DNA of 64,000 bases from Pseudoclavibacter endophyticus. Lineage in GTDB: Bacteria; Actinomycetota; Actinomycetes; Actinomycetales; Microbacteriaceae. Below, piece by piece: positions 29,254 through 38,304 of this stretch. The notes below the pieces were generated by a model. The model ran no database searches. It was not told where the DNA came from and saw nothing but the letters and a program-made list of their open reading frames with translations. A program made the position numbers and the translations under genes. Location: contig NZ_WBJY01000001.1 of the NCBI RefSeq assembly GCF_008831085.1, positions 1,860,001 through 1,924,000 of the forward strand, given 5' to 3'. The stretch's first letter is position 1. The number at the start of each line of letters is the position of its first letter.

Positions 29254-31359
29254 CTACCCCAGAGCCTGTGACTCGTCCTTCGCGACGAGCGTGAGCACGT
29301 CGTAGGTCGCGACGAGCTCGTCGTGCTGGTTGTACAGCACGGCATCCCACACGACCTCGCCGTAGTCGGCATCCACGCGGGAGCGGATCTCCTTCGCCGT
29401 CAGCACGACGCGCACCGAGTCGCCCGCGCCGATCGGCGTGGTGAACCGCAGCTTTTCAAGCCCGTAGTTCGCGAGCACGGGGCTGCGGCCCGGTGCGACG
29501 AACAGACCGGCGGCCCACGACACGAGCAGGTAGCCGTGCGCGACGATGCCGGGGAAGAAAGGGTTCGCCGTCGCCGCCTCGTCGTTGACGTGCGCGTAGA
29601 AGATGTCGCCGGTCGACTCGGCGAACGCCGTGATCTCGTCGAGCGTGGCCTGCCGCAAGCCCGACGCGAACGCGTCGCCGACGCGGAGCGTGTCGAGGGC
29701 CTTGCGGAACGGGTGCACGAATTCCTCGGAGCCTCCGAACGCCGCCTCGCCCGCGACGCGCTGCGGCGCTCCCCGATGCCAGACGCCCGTGACCTGCGTC
29801 AGGAGATCGGGCGATCCCTGGAGCGCCGAACGCTGCATGTAGTGGTGCACGGCGCGGATGCCGCCGAGCTCTTCGCCGCCGCCCGCGCGGCCCGGCCCAC
29901 CGTGTACGAGGTGCGGCATCGGCGAGCCGTGGCCCGTCGAGGTCTTCGCGTCGTCGCGGTTGAGGAGCAGCACCCGGCCGTGGTGCCCCGCAATGCCCGT
30001 CAGCAGCGTGCGGGCCGTGTTGCCGTCGTTCGTGCAGATCGTCGCGACGAGCGAGCCCGCGCCGAGCGCGGCGAGTTCAACGGCGTCGCCGAGCGACTCG
30101 TAGCCGACGACGCTCGTGACCGGCCCGAACGCCTCGCGCGAGTGCAGCAGCTCGGCCCGGTTGTCGTCCCAGGTCAGCACGACAGGGCTCATGTACGCCC
30201 CGCGGGCGGCGAGCGAGTCGGGCAGGGCGCCGCGATACGCGACACGCGCACCGGCGGCGAGGAGCTCGTCGACCGCTCCCCCGACGTCGCGCAGCTGCTC
30301 GAGCGACGCGAGGGGCCCCATCGTCGTCGTCTCGTCGTGCGCGTCGCCGACGACGACGCGCTTCGCGATACGTTCGGCGACCGCGTCGACCACGGGTTGC
30401 ACGAGGCCGCTCGGAACGATCGTGCGACGGATCGCGGTGCACTTCTGGCCGGCCTTCGCCGTCGTCTCAGTGACGACCGAACGCACGAACGCGTCGAACT
30501 CCGGCGTGCCCGGAACGGCATCCGGGCCGAGAATGGCCGCGTTCAGCGAGTCCGCCTCGGCGGTGAATCGGACCCCGCCCTCCGCGACGTTGACGTGAGC
30601 GCGGAGCGCGTTCGCGGTCGATGCCGAGCCGGTGAAGGCCACCGCGTCGCGGTAGTCGAGGTGGTCGAGCAGGCCGCGCGCCGAGCCCGAGACGAGCTGC
30701 AGGGCGCCATCCGGAAGAATGCCCGACTCGATGATGAGCCGCACCGCCGCTTCGGTCACGAACCCGGTCGGTGTCGCCGGCTTCACGATCGACGGGACCC
30801 CGGCGATGAAGGCGGGGGCGAACTTCTCGAGCATGCCCCAGACGGGGAAGTTGAAGGCGTTGATCTGCACGGCCACGCCCGGCATCGACGTGTAGACGTG
30901 CTCTCCCAGGAACGTGCCGTCCTTCGACAGCGACTCGACGTCGCCGTCGATGATGATCGTCGAGTTGGGCAGCTCACGGCGCCCTTTCGAGCCGTAGGTG
31001 AACAGCACTCCGATGCCGCCGTCGACGTCGACGAGGTTGTCGCGCGCCGTCGCCCCCGTGCGCCGCGAGACGTCGTAGAGCGTCTCCTTCCGCTCCTGCA
31101 GAAACAGGGCGAGCTGCTTCAGCGTGAACGCCCGCTCGTGAAAGGTCATCGATTGGATGACCCGCCGGCCGACCGTGCGGGCGTGGTCGATGACGGCGGC
31201 GAGGTCGAGCCCCTCGGTCGACGAGCGGGCGATCTGCTCGCCCGTGTTGGCGTCGAGCACCGGCGTTCCCGAGGCATCGTCGGCCGGCGACCACCAGGCG
31301 CCTCCGACGTAGCTCTGCACGTAGGGCGCGGCCACCGCGGCCGTTTCCGTTGCGTTCAT
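29254..31359 (-). CDS. paaZ: PaaZ, bifunctional oxepin-CoA hydrolase / semialdehyde dehydrogenase
   Basis: Ring-opening enzyme of 701 residues. The N-terminal aldehyde dehydrogenase (about 1-520) has VQINAFNFPVWGMLEKF, FTAEADSLNAA and the catalytic Cys in AGQKCTAIRR. The C-terminal MaoC-like hotdog domain (about 545-690) has ESTGDIFYAHVNDEAA with the hydratase Asp, and FFPGIVAHGYLLVSWAAGLF with the His. Both activities are therefore intact. The start has GGAGAGAAGAGA upstream. It is divergent from the 4HBT gene, and a PaaR-like operator lies between. Confidence 0.95.
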   Translation of the reverse strand: MNATETAAVAAPYVQSYVGGAWWSPADDASGTPVLDANTGEQIARSSTEGLDLAAVIDHARTVGRRVIQSMTFHERAFTLKQLALFLQERKETLYDVSRRTGATARDNLVDVDGGIGVLFTYGSKGRRELPNSTIIIDGDVESLSKDGTFLGEHVYTSMPGVAVQINAFNFPVWGMLEKFAPAFIAGVPSIVKPATPTGFVTEAAVRLIIESGILPDGALQLVSGSARGLLDHLDYRDAVAFTGSASTANALRAHVNVAEGGVRFTAEADSLNAAILGPDAVPGTPEFDAFVRSVVTETTAKAGQKCTAIRRTIVPSGLVQPVVDAVAERIAKRVVVGDAHDETTTMGPLASLEQLRDVGGAVDELLAAGARVAYRGALPDSLAARGAYMSPVVLTWDDNRAELLHSREAFGPVTSVVGYESLGDAVELAALGAGSLVATICTNDGNTARTLLTGIAGHHGRVLLLNRDDAKTSTGHGSPMPHLVHGGPGRAGGGEELGGIRAVHHYMQRSALQGSPDLLTQVTGVWHRGAPQRVAGEAAFGGSEEFVHPFRKALDTLRVGDAFASGLRQATLDEITAFAESTGDIFYAHVNDEAATANPFFPGIVAHGYLLVSWAAGLFVAPGRSPVLANYGLEKLRFTTPIGAGDSVRVVLTAKEIRSRVDADYGEVVWDAVLYNQHDELVATYDVLTLVAKDESQALG

Positions 31360-31468
31360 GCTGTCTCTTCTCTCCACTGAGCTTCGACGGTGCCACGGCT
31401 CCAGCACCGTACGATCGGGACGATCGAGGGCGGAGTGCGCACCGCATGGGGCCTCGCCGAGCATGAAT

Positions 31469-31488
31469 TACTGACTTGGCGGTCGGTA
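31469..31488. promoter_or_regulatory. PaaR-like operator between paaZ and the thioesterase gene
   Basis: TACTGAC-TTGGCG-GTCGGTA pairs at 6 of 7 arm positions. It is the best of three similar repeats in the paa region; all three have a 6-base centre ending GCG. It can serve either divergent gene. Confidence 0.65.
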
Positions 31489-31542
31489 TTGTCTCAGCGT
31501 ACCCGACCACCCTCGACCTTTCCGCACGAATCGGAGACCCCA

Positions 31543-31968
31543 ATGCCGTTCCAACCCTGGACGATCACCCTCGGCGAGCTCGATGAGCGCATGGGCGTTC
31601 GCGTCCTCGAACAGTCAATCGACCGCGTCGTCGCGACGATGCCCGTTGCCGGCAATCGCCAGTCGTTTGGGCTCCTGCACGGCGGCGCCTCGCTCGCGAT
31701 CGGCGAGGCGGTGGGTTCTTGGGCCGCCGTGATCTACGCCTCGACCCTCGGCAAGTCGGCCGTCGGCGTCGATGTCTCGGCGACGCACCACCGCTCGGCC
31801 ACGGACGGCACGATCACGGTGACCGCGACGCCGATTTCGCTCGGCCGTTCGCTCACCAGCCACGACGTCATCATCGAAGACGAGTCGGGCACGCGGTTGT
31901 GCTCGATGCGGATCACGAACAAGGTCGTCGACCGCCCGATCCCGGGCTTCGACTACGTCGAGGCCTGA
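31543..31968 (+). CDS. Hotdog-fold thioesterase (PaaI/DHNA-CoA thioesterase-like)
   Basis: A 141-residue acyl-CoA thioesterase. The active-site segment is SFGLLHGGASLAIGEAVGS with the catalytic acidic residue as Glu, as in the DHNA-CoA/YbdB-type hotdog enzymes; later VGVDVSATHHRSATDG. It could hydrolyse 1,4-dihydroxy-2-naphthoyl-CoA in menaquinone synthesis or another aromatic acyl-CoA. Shared control region with paaZ suggests the latter. GGAGA lies eight bases before the ATG. Confidence 0.85.
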   Translation: MPFQPWTITLGELDERMGVRVLEQSIDRVVATMPVAGNRQSFGLLHGGASLAIGEAVGSWAAVIYASTLGKSAVGVDVSATHHRSATDGTITVTATPISLGRSLTSHDVIIEDESGTRLCSMRITNKVVDRPIPGFDYVEA

Positions 31969-32014
31969 AGCCCGTCACCGGACGCGGAGCGCCACCTCCA
32001 GTGACCGGCGAACC

Positions 32015-32617
32015 CTACTGCGGACCTCGAGTCGACTCGGCGTCCCACGACGCGCGGTAGAGCGGAAAGACCGAGGCCCACGTGAAGAGGAACGTCATGG
32101 TGAATACGATCGCGATGACGGTCACCATGTCGAGAAAGTCGATCGACATGATGACGACGCCGGCCAGGGTTGCCCCCGACGCCGCGAACGCCGACTCGCC
32201 GAAGGCGAGCTTGATGGTGTCGGTGCGCCGCGAGCGTCGCGCGGGGTTCGAGATCGCCCGCGACAGCGAGATCGCGACGAGCGCGGCGAGCACAATGATC
32301 GCGATCATGCCGAGCCACGTGAAGGCGAGACCGAGCACGCCGCGCTCGACGACGAGCTCCCGGCCCTGCGGGGTCGCCGTGGCGAACGGGATGCACAGGA
32401 GCATGCCGACGATCAGGAGCGCCGGGGCGACGCGTTTCACCGTTGGGAGCATGGCGGGCCGAAAGGCCACGAGCTCCAGATGCTCGTCGAGATCGGCGGC
32501 ATCGACCGGCGTGTCGTCGGGCCTCGCATCGGCCAGTTCGTCGGCGACGTCGTCGCGCGACGGCAGTCGCTCGGGCGATTGATCGTCGTCCGACCGCCGA
32601 CCACGTCGCTTGAACAC
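32015..32617 (-). CDS. Hypothetical membrane protein
   Basis: Unrecognised 200-residue protein. About 70 charged residues (Asp/Glu/Arg-rich) form an N-terminal cytoplasmic region, followed by four hydrophobic segments: VAPALLIVGMLLCIPFAT, AFTWLGMIAIIVLAALVAIS, ATLAGVVIMSIDF and VTVIAIVFTMTFLFTWAS. GTG 32617 is chosen because a TACACT box lies six bases upstream on the minus strand. The gap to the GlsB gene is 125 bases, so it is probably transcribed alone. Confidence 0.7.
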   Translation of the reverse strand: MFKRRGRRSDDDQSPERLPSRDDVADELADARPDDTPVDAADLDEHLELVAFRPAMLPTVKRVAPALLIVGMLLCIPFATATPQGRELVVERGVLGLAFTWLGMIAIIVLAALVAISLSRAISNPARRSRRTDTIKLAFGESAFAASGATLAGVVIMSIDFLDMVTVIAIVFTMTFLFTWASVFPLYRASWDAESTRGPQ

Positions 32618-32742
32618 GGGCTCAGTGTACGTGGCGCAGGCGACGCCAGCGGCTAAGCGGGAACGCGGCGAGAACGACGAAGCTCCGGTGCGACCGCCGA
32701 ATGCGGTCGCACCGGAGCCACGGTGCAGAGACGCCCGTCGAA

Positions 32743-33027
32743 CTAGACGGTGGTGTCGCGTCGACGTCCGCGGGTGATGAGGCCCCAGATAAGCAGGACG
32801 ACGATCGAACCGACGACCGCGAACACCCATGTCCAGATGTTCCAGAAGCCCCACTCTTCGGGGTTGAAGAAGATCGAGGCGATCAGGCCGCCCACGACGG
32901 ATCCAATGACGCCGAGCAGCAGCGTCAGCCAGAAGCCGCCACCCTGCCGGCCTGGAAGGATGAGCTTCGCGACTGCACCTGCGATGAGCCCGACGATGAT
33001 CCAGGGGATGAAACTGAGACCGAGCAT
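32743..33027 (-). CDS. GlsB/YeaQ/YmgE family stress-response membrane protein
   Basis: A 94-residue protein with three transmembrane helices and the family pattern: IPWIIVGLIAGAVAKLILPG, GGGFWLTLLLGVIGSVVGG, and a final helix before RGRRRDTTV. Transglycosylase-associated and general-stress roles have been proposed for the family; the molecular role is unknown. GGAGG lies before the ATG. An insert (FNPEEWGFWNIWTWV) separates helices two and three. Confidence 0.88.
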   Translation of the reverse strand: MLGLSFIPWIIVGLIAGAVAKLILPGRQGGGFWLTLLLGVIGSVVGGLIASIFFNPEEWGFWNIWTWVFAVVGSIVVLLIWGLITRGRRRDTTV

Positions 33028-33235
33028 GTTGTCCTCCAGTGACAGCTTTCGTATTGCGTGGGAGTTCCGCGCATGTTTACCGTACATGCGCACCTCGCCC
33101 GGATGCCGAACATAAAGTAAGGATTTAGTTGCGGCTGCACCGCGTCGGGGGCGCGAAAAGGCCCCGGGCGCGCGCCCGGGGCCCCTCAGCGGCGTCCGAC
33201 TCAGCGCTGGAGCGCGGGCAGCCATCCATTGCCGA

Positions 33236-34741
33236 TCAGGCGCGCGACTCCTCAAAGTCAGCGCCGTCGCCGCTGCCAGCGCCGTTGCCGTCGTCGCGTC
33301 GCGAGCCGAGGCCGGAGGCTTTGCCGACGTTGCTGAGCAGCGCGCGAAGGTCGATGCCCGTGAGGGTTTCAAGTACTTCGGTGCTCTCGCCCAGCACCTG
33401 ACCGACGACCTTCGTGACGGCCGAGGCGCCGTCGGTCGAGACGACGGTGAGCTGGTCGATGTTGCCGACCGGGGCAGCGACCGCCGACACGATCTCGGGC
33501 AGACGCGAGATGATCTCCTGCGCGAGCGCGGCCTCGCCGTACTTCCGGAGGGCCTGGGCCTTCGCGTCGGTCGCGGCAGCCTCGGCAAGACCCTCGGCCT
33601 GCGTCGCGGCAGCCCGGGCGTCACCCTCGGCCTTGATACCTTCGGCGAGGGCGATCTGCCGGTCACGCTCGGCCTCACCGGCGAAGCGGACCGAAGTGGC
33701 CGCGGCCTCGGCGTCCTGCACGGCGGCGACCTTGTTGGCCTCGGCCGTTCGCGTGCGCCGGTACACCTCGGCGTCGGTCGCCGCGTTCTCGGTGTCGCGG
33801 CGAGCAGTCGCCTCCTGCACCTTGGCGTAGGCTTGGGCCTCCGCGGGCTTCCGGACCTCGATGTCGAGACGCTCCTGGGTCACGCGCGCTTGTTCGGCGA
33901 GCGCTTCGCGCTCCTGCTGGGCAACGAGGCGGTCCTGCTCGGCGCGGGCGAACTGGCCCGCCGCATCGGCCTCGGCGTTCGCGCGGTCGGTCTCGGCCTT
34001 GATGGTCGCCTGACGCAAGCGCAGTTCCTTCTCACGCTCGGCGATGCGCTCGGAGGCCTCGATCTTGGCGAACTCGCTGATACGTGCGGCCTCGGCCTCG
34101 CTGACCTCGGCGACCTGACGAGCGCGGGCGGCCTCGGCGCGGCCGAGGTTCTGCAGGTAGTCGTTGCCCGGCGTCGAGATGTCCGAGATGTTGAGCAGGT
34201 CGACCTGCAGACCCTGCTCGATCAGGTCGGCCTTCGTCTCGGCGACGACGCGGTCGCCGAGGAACTTGCGATCGGAGATGATCTGCTCGATCGTCATGTC
34301 GCCGACGATCGAACGGAGCGACCCTTCGAGCGACTCGCGAATGATGTCGTTGAGCGCCTCTTGCTGGTCGAGGAATCGCTGCGCGGCGCGGCGCACGCCG
34401 TCCTCCGAGCCCGACACCTTGAAGTTGATCGACGCCTTGATCGCGATCTTGATGCGGTTCTTGTCGACGCCCTCGACGTTGATGCCGATCTGGCGCTGCT
34501 CGAGCGAGATCGGGAAGCCCTGCTGCAGGATCGGCCAGATGAAGGTACGGCCGCCGATGACGACGCGCTGTCCGGTGAGATCGGCGGTCGGGCCTTGGCC
34601 CGCGCCGCGTCCGACGATGATGAGCGCCTCGTTCGGAGGAACGCGGCGGATTCGGGACGAGATGAAGATCACCACCGCCAGGAGGGCGATGATGACCGCC
34701 ATCACCGCGATGACGGTGACGTTGTTCTGTATGAAGTCCAT
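33236..34741 (-). CDS. Flotillin family protein
   Basis: Membrane-microdomain scaffold of 501 residues. One N-terminal transmembrane helix (VIAVMAVIIALLAVVIFI) is followed by a SPFH/band-7 domain (about 30-200; PPNEALIIVGRG, GDMTIEQIISDR) and a long Ala/Glu-rich coiled coil (about 200-420) with repeated AEAxA. The Gly/Asp-rich tail is flexible. Length matches Bacillus FloT/YuaG (about 509). It lies 75 bases after an NfeD-like gene on the same strand, the standard flotillin/NfeD pair. Confidence 0.93.
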   Translation of the reverse strand: MDFIQNNVTVIAVMAVIIALLAVVIFISSRIRRVPPNEALIIVGRGAGQGPTADLTGQRVVIGGRTFIWPILQQGFPISLEQRQIGINVEGVDKNRIKIAIKASINFKVSGSEDGVRRAAQRFLDQQEALNDIIRESLEGSLRSIVGDMTIEQIISDRKFLGDRVVAETKADLIEQGLQVDLLNISDISTPGNDYLQNLGRAEAARARQVAEVSEAEAARISEFAKIEASERIAEREKELRLRQATIKAETDRANAEADAAGQFARAEQDRLVAQQEREALAEQARVTQERLDIEVRKPAEAQAYAKVQEATARRDTENAATDAEVYRRTRTAEANKVAAVQDAEAAATSVRFAGEAERDRQIALAEGIKAEGDARAAATQAEGLAEAAATDAKAQALRKYGEAALAQEIISRLPEIVSAVAAPVGNIDQLTVVSTDGASAVTKVVGQVLGESTEVLETLTGIDLRALLSNVGKASGLGSRRDDGNGAGSGDGADFEESRA

Positions 34742-34816
34742 CGGTTGCTGGTGCTCTCTCTTGCTGGTGTCGGGCGGTGGGTGAGCGCCCGCGATGGGGC
34801 GGATGCTATGGGCGGG

Positions 34817-35344
34817 CTAGCCGGACGCGGGCGCGTTCGGTGAGTCCGGGGCGGCAGGCTGCGCTGGATCCGCCGGGGCGGGCGTCTCCCGCTCGACCTT
34901 GACTCTCGGGCCGTAGACGCGCACGACGCGAATGCGAACGCCCTGCGGAATCTCCTCGTCGGCGAACGCCTGGCGCCGCTCGATCTCGCCGGGGGCGTCG
35001 AGGTACACCTCGCCGGTCGAGACCGTGATGCGGCTCATCGTCACGCCCGTGTCACCCGTCACGTCCCTGGCCTCGCCGTCACTCGAGCGCTGCAGGCTCC
35101 GAACGACAAGAGCCGCGAGGGCGTAGGCGACCAGGCCCATCATGATCGCGATCACGTAGACCCAGATCATGTCCAGACCCGCGCTCAGGGTGATCGCGCC
35201 GGACGCGCCGAACAGCACGAGTCCCACCGCGATGCCGGGGAGTGAGACCAGCCCGCCGCCGTCGAAATCAAGAAAATCGCCGAAAATGAGCGTCACCAGC
35301 AAGAGCGCCAGGCCGACGCCGCCGAGGATGATGAAAAGTGTCAT
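34817..35344 (-). CDS. NfeD-like membrane protein
   Basis: A 175-residue partner of flotillin. Three transmembrane helices (ILGGVGLALLLVTLIFG, LPGIAVGLVLFGASGAI, IWVYVIAIMMGLVAYALAALVV) are followed by a C-terminal OB-fold (GVTMSRITVSTGEVYLDAPG, GVRIRVVRVYGPRVKVE). The Pro/Ala-rich tail is not part of the fold. It is transcribed first and the flotillin gene second. Confidence 0.88.
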   Translation of the reverse strand: MTLFIILGGVGLALLLVTLIFGDFLDFDGGGLVSLPGIAVGLVLFGASGAITLSAGLDMIWVYVIAIMMGLVAYALAALVVRSLQRSSDGEARDVTGDTGVTMSRITVSTGEVYLDAPGEIERRQAFADEEIPQGVRIRVVRVYGPRVKVERETPAPADPAQPAAPDSPNAPASG

Positions 35345-35437
35345 GCGCTGTGTGTGCTCCGAGAGTTTGCCGTGGTGCGTCTCAGAGCCTATCGGTGTGG
35401 CGCGAACGGCAGGTCATGCTGTGGTCTGGCTTCGTCG

Positions 35438-35489
35438 TGCAGGCGCGCCGCGTTTGCGCCTGCAGCATCCGTCCCGTGCATGACGGGAC
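35438..35489. terminator. Two adjacent hairpins downstream of trpD
   Basis: TGCAGGCGC (35438-35446) pairs with GCGCCTGCA (35456-35464), and GTCCCGT (35471-35477) with ACGGGAC (35483-35489). Both stems are perfect. They lie in the 237-bp gap after the trpD stop and before the NfeD start; neither has a clear T run. No gene is seen in this gap. Confidence 0.5.
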
Positions 35490-35581
35490 TCACCCGTTCG
35501 TGCAGCTCGGTCACCTGTCACGCGCCGCGCTCAAGGCGACGGCGCGCCGGGTGCGTGACCTTTCGATGCTGTCGCGGGCAG

Positions 35582-36640
35582 TTAGTCCGCCTGCGTGGCA
35601 GCGAGCCATCGGTCGAGGAGCGCGATCGCCGCCCCCGAATCGATCGTTTCGCGCGCGACTTCGATCTTGCCGGTCAGCCGCTCTCGGATGGGCACCTCGT
35701 CGCTCGCGGGATCGGTCGACAGGTCGTAGGCGACCATGCCTGCTGCCGCATTGAACAGCACGATGTCGCGCACGGCGCCATGCTGCTCGCCGCTCAGGGC
35801 ACGTCTTGCGATCTCGGCATTGAGCTCGGGAGCGCCGCCGAGAAGGTCATCCATCGGGTAGGTTCCGAGGCCGAGATCACGCGGATGCACGTCGTGCTCG
35901 GTAATGACGCCCTTCGAGACCTGCCAGATGCGGCTGTACCCCGTCACGGTCAGCTCATCGAGGCCGTCGTCTCCGCGGAAGACGAGTGCGGACGCACCCC
36001 GCTTGGCGAACACTCCCGTGATCATGGGGATCGCCGATTCCTTCGCCACGCCGACCGCGTTCGCCTCCGGTCGGGCGGGGTTGGTGAGGGGGCCGAGGAA
36101 GTTAAAGACCGACGAGACGCCAAGCTCCTTGCGCACGGGTCCGGCGTGGGCGAACCCGGGATGGAACTCGCTTGCGAACAGGAAGGTCAGTCCCACCTCC
36201 TCGAAGATGCGCCGCGCGCGGTCGGGGTCGCTGCTGTGCACCGCTCCCAGCGCGGTGAGCACGTCGGACGATCCCGATTTGGCGCTCGCGGCCCGCCCCC
36301 CGTGTTTGATGACCGGAACCCCGGCTCCTGCGCACACCATCGCCGACATCGTGGACACGTTCACGGTGCCGACCATGTCGCCGCCGGTGCCGACGATGTC
36401 GAGTGCGTCGGTCGTGATGTCGAGCGGAACCGCGTTGGCGAGCACCGCATCCCGGAAGCCCACCACTTCTTCGACCGTCTCGCCCTTCGAGCGCAGCGCG
36501 ATGAGGAAGCCGGCGAGACGTGCGGGTGAGACCTGCCCGCGCATGATCTGCTCCATCGCCCATGTCGCCTCAGAGACCGTCAGGTCCTCGCGCGTGAGAA
36601 GCGATTCGAGCAGGCCGGGCCACGTGGGAGCGTTCGACAT
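35582..36640 (-). CDS. trpD: Anthranilate phosphoribosyltransferase
   Basis: Transfers phosphoribose to anthranilate in tryptophan synthesis. The 352-residue enzyme shows the PRPP/metal loop [61 protein letters not shown] and [11 protein letters not shown]. It stands alone; other trp genes are absent here, as in many actinobacteria. A TACAGT box seven bases before the ATG on the minus strand indicates a leaderless transcript. It is divergent from ctaE. Confidence 0.96.
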   Translation of the reverse strand: MSNAPTWPGLLESLLTREDLTVSEATWAMEQIMRGQVSPARLAGFLIALRSKGETVEEVVGFRDAVLANAVPLDITTDALDIVGTGGDMVGTVNVSTMSAMVCAGAGVPVIKHGGRAASAKSGSSDVLTALGAVHSSDPDRARRIFEEVGLTFLFASEFHPGFAHAGPVRKELGVSSVFNFLGPLTNPARPEANAVGVAKESAIPMITGVFAKRGASALVFRGDDGLDELTVTGYSRIWQVSKGVITEHDVHPRDLGLGTYPMDDLLGGAPELNAEIARRALSGEQHGAVRDIVLFNAAAGMVAYDLSTDPASDEVPIRERLTGKIEVARETIDSGAAIALLDRWLAATQAD

Positions 36641-36744
36641 GCGGTCAACTGTAGTGGGGCCGGCGACACGCCGATCGAACGACTTCTACACGCTGTCGAC
36701 ACGCGCATGGAGCCGCGCGTGGCACCCCTACCTGTGATTTCAGA

Positions 36745-36750
36745 CATAAT
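36745..36750 (+). promoter_or_regulatory. -10 box of ctaE
   Basis: CATAAT ends seven bases before GTG 36758, supporting that codon as a leaderless start instead of the ATG at 36749, which overlaps the box. Confidence 0.5.
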
Positions 36751-36757
36751 GGTGTGC

Positions 36758-37390
36758 GTGACTGCTGCATCTCCCACCACCGCGCTCCCCGCGGTCAAGC
36801 GACCGAACACGACAGCGATCGGCGTCATCGTCTGGCTCGGCAGTGAGGTGATGTTCTTCGCGGGTCTCTTCGCGATCTACTTCACGCTGCGCGCAATGGC
36901 GCCGGAGCAGTTCGCGGCTGGCCACGACATCATGAACATCCCGTTCGCGTCGATCAACACCTCGATCCTCGTGCTGTCCTCGGTCACCTGCCAGTTCGGC
37001 GTCTTCGCCGCAGAGCACAGCAAGCCGCGCGCGACCGGCTGGTCACCGGCGAAATGGGGCACGATCGAGTGGTTCTACGCCACGGTCGTGCTCGGGTCGA
37101 TCTTTGTCGGCGGCCAGGTATGGGAGTACGCCACGCTCGTGAGTGAGGGCTATGTGCTCAACCTCAACGCGTTCACGAGCACCTTCTACATGTCGACCGG
37201 CTTCCACGGTCTGCACGTGACCGGCGGTCTCATCGTGTTCCTCATCGTGATCGGGCGCATCTACGCGGCTCGACGGATGGGGCACCGCGAAGCGACGAGC
37301 GCGATCTGCATCTCGTACTACTGGCACTTCGTCGACGTGGTCTGGATCGGTCTGTTCTTCGTCATCTACATCCTGCCGTTCATCTCGTAA
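36758..37390 (+). CDS. ctaE: Cytochrome c oxidase subunit III
   Basis: Membrane subunit of the aa3-type terminal oxidase, 210 residues with five helices as usual for actinobacteria. Family segments: [60 protein letters not shown] and [20 protein letters not shown]. It heads the operon ctaE-qcrC-qcrA-qcrB, which makes a bcc-aa3 supercomplex together with the ctaCDF set further along. Confidence 0.96.
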   Translation: MTAASPTTALPAVKRPNTTAIGVIVWLGSEVMFFAGLFAIYFTLRAMAPEQFAAGHDIMNIPFASINTSILVLSSVTCQFGVFAAEHSKPRATGWSPAKWGTIEWFYATVVLGSIFVGGQVWEYATLVSEGYVLNLNAFTSTFYMSTGFHGLHVTGGLIVFLIVIGRIYAARRMGHREATSAICISYYWHFVDVVWIGLFFVIYILPFIS

Positions 37391-37410
37391 GCCGCCGAGG
37401 GATACACATC

Positions 37411-38238
37411 ATGCAACGCAAGAAGACGACTCGGACACGGGCGACACGGAAGACGGCAGCTCGCCGCGCCCCATTCGCCACTGCAGCGCTGCTCGGTCTC
37501 GGGCTGCTCGCGACGGGCGGTGCCTACACCGGCATCGACGCTGCGATCAGCACGCCGACGGCCCACGCGGCAACCATCGATGACGCCTCGAAGGTCGCGG
37601 AGGGCAAGGCGCTGTTCAACGCCAACTGCGCAACCTGCCACGGCATGGATGCCGTCGGCACCGAGAACGGTCCGAGCCTGATCGGCGTCGGTGCCGCTTC
37701 GGTCGACTTCCAGGTGGGCACGGGCCGCATGCCGATGCAGTCGCAGTCGCCACAGGCCCCGAAGAAACCGGTGCAGTTCACCGACGAGCAGATCGACCAG
37801 ATGGCGGCCTACGTCGCGTCACTCGCGCCCGGGCCAGCGATTCCCGACGAGCAGTATTTGCAGGCGGACGGCGATGCGGCGCACGGCGCCGAGCTCTTCC
37901 GCATCAACTGCGCCATGTGTCACAACGTCGCGGCGGCGGGCGGCGCGCTCACGCAGGGCAAGTTCGCCCCTGAGCTCCAGACCGTCGAGCCAGTGCACCT
38001 CTACGAGGCCATGATCACGGGGCCGCAGAACATGCCCGTGTTCAACGACGCCAACCTCACCCCCCAGGACAAGGCCGACATCATCACCGCCATCCGCTGG
38101 CAGACCGAGGTCTCGGACGGTGTCGCCGGCTACGGCCTCGGTTCGATCGGTCCCGTCTCGGAGGGCCTGTTCGTCTGGGTCTTCGGCATCGGCGGCGCGA
38201 TCGCGATGGCCATCTGGATCACGTCGCGGCCGAGCTAG
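37411..38238 (+). CDS. qcrC: Cytochrome bc1 complex di-heme cytochrome c subunit
   Basis: Electron carrier between the Rieske protein and oxidase CuA in the actinobacterial supercomplex. The 275-residue protein has a basic N-terminus, a signal/anchor helix (ATAALLGLGLLATGGAYTG), two c-type heme sites CATCH and CAMCH, and a C-terminal anchor helix (GLFVWVFGIGGAIAMAIWI). No separate soluble cytochrome c gene is present, as expected when QcrC has two hemes. Confidence 0.96.
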   Translation: MQRKKTTRTRATRKTAARRAPFATAALLGLGLLATGGAYTGIDAAISTPTAHAATIDDASKVAEGKALFNANCATCHGMDAVGTENGPSLIGVGAASVDFQVGTGRMPMQSQSPQAPKKPVQFTDEQIDQMAAYVASLAPGPAIPDEQYLQADGDAAHGAELFRINCAMCHNVAAAGGALTQGKFAPELQTVEPVHLYEAMITGPQNMPVFNDANLTPQDKADIITAIRWQTEVSDGVAGYGLGSIGPVSEGLFVWVFGIGGAIAMAIWITSRPS

Positions 38239-38304
38239 GTAGCGTCAAGCCAGTCCGGCGCGCGTACAGACTTCGATATCTGCTTTACCCAGAAAGGGAC
38301 TTCA

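Noticed and set aside
29323..31380. Long plus-strand open frame opposite paaZ
   Set aside because: paaZ is complete and fully motif-bearing on the other strand; the opposite frame is Arg/Ala-rich without motifs.
36749..36757. ATG 36749 as the ctaE start
   Set aside because: It overlaps the best -10 box and lacks a ribosome-binding site; GTG 36758 fits the leaderless spacing.
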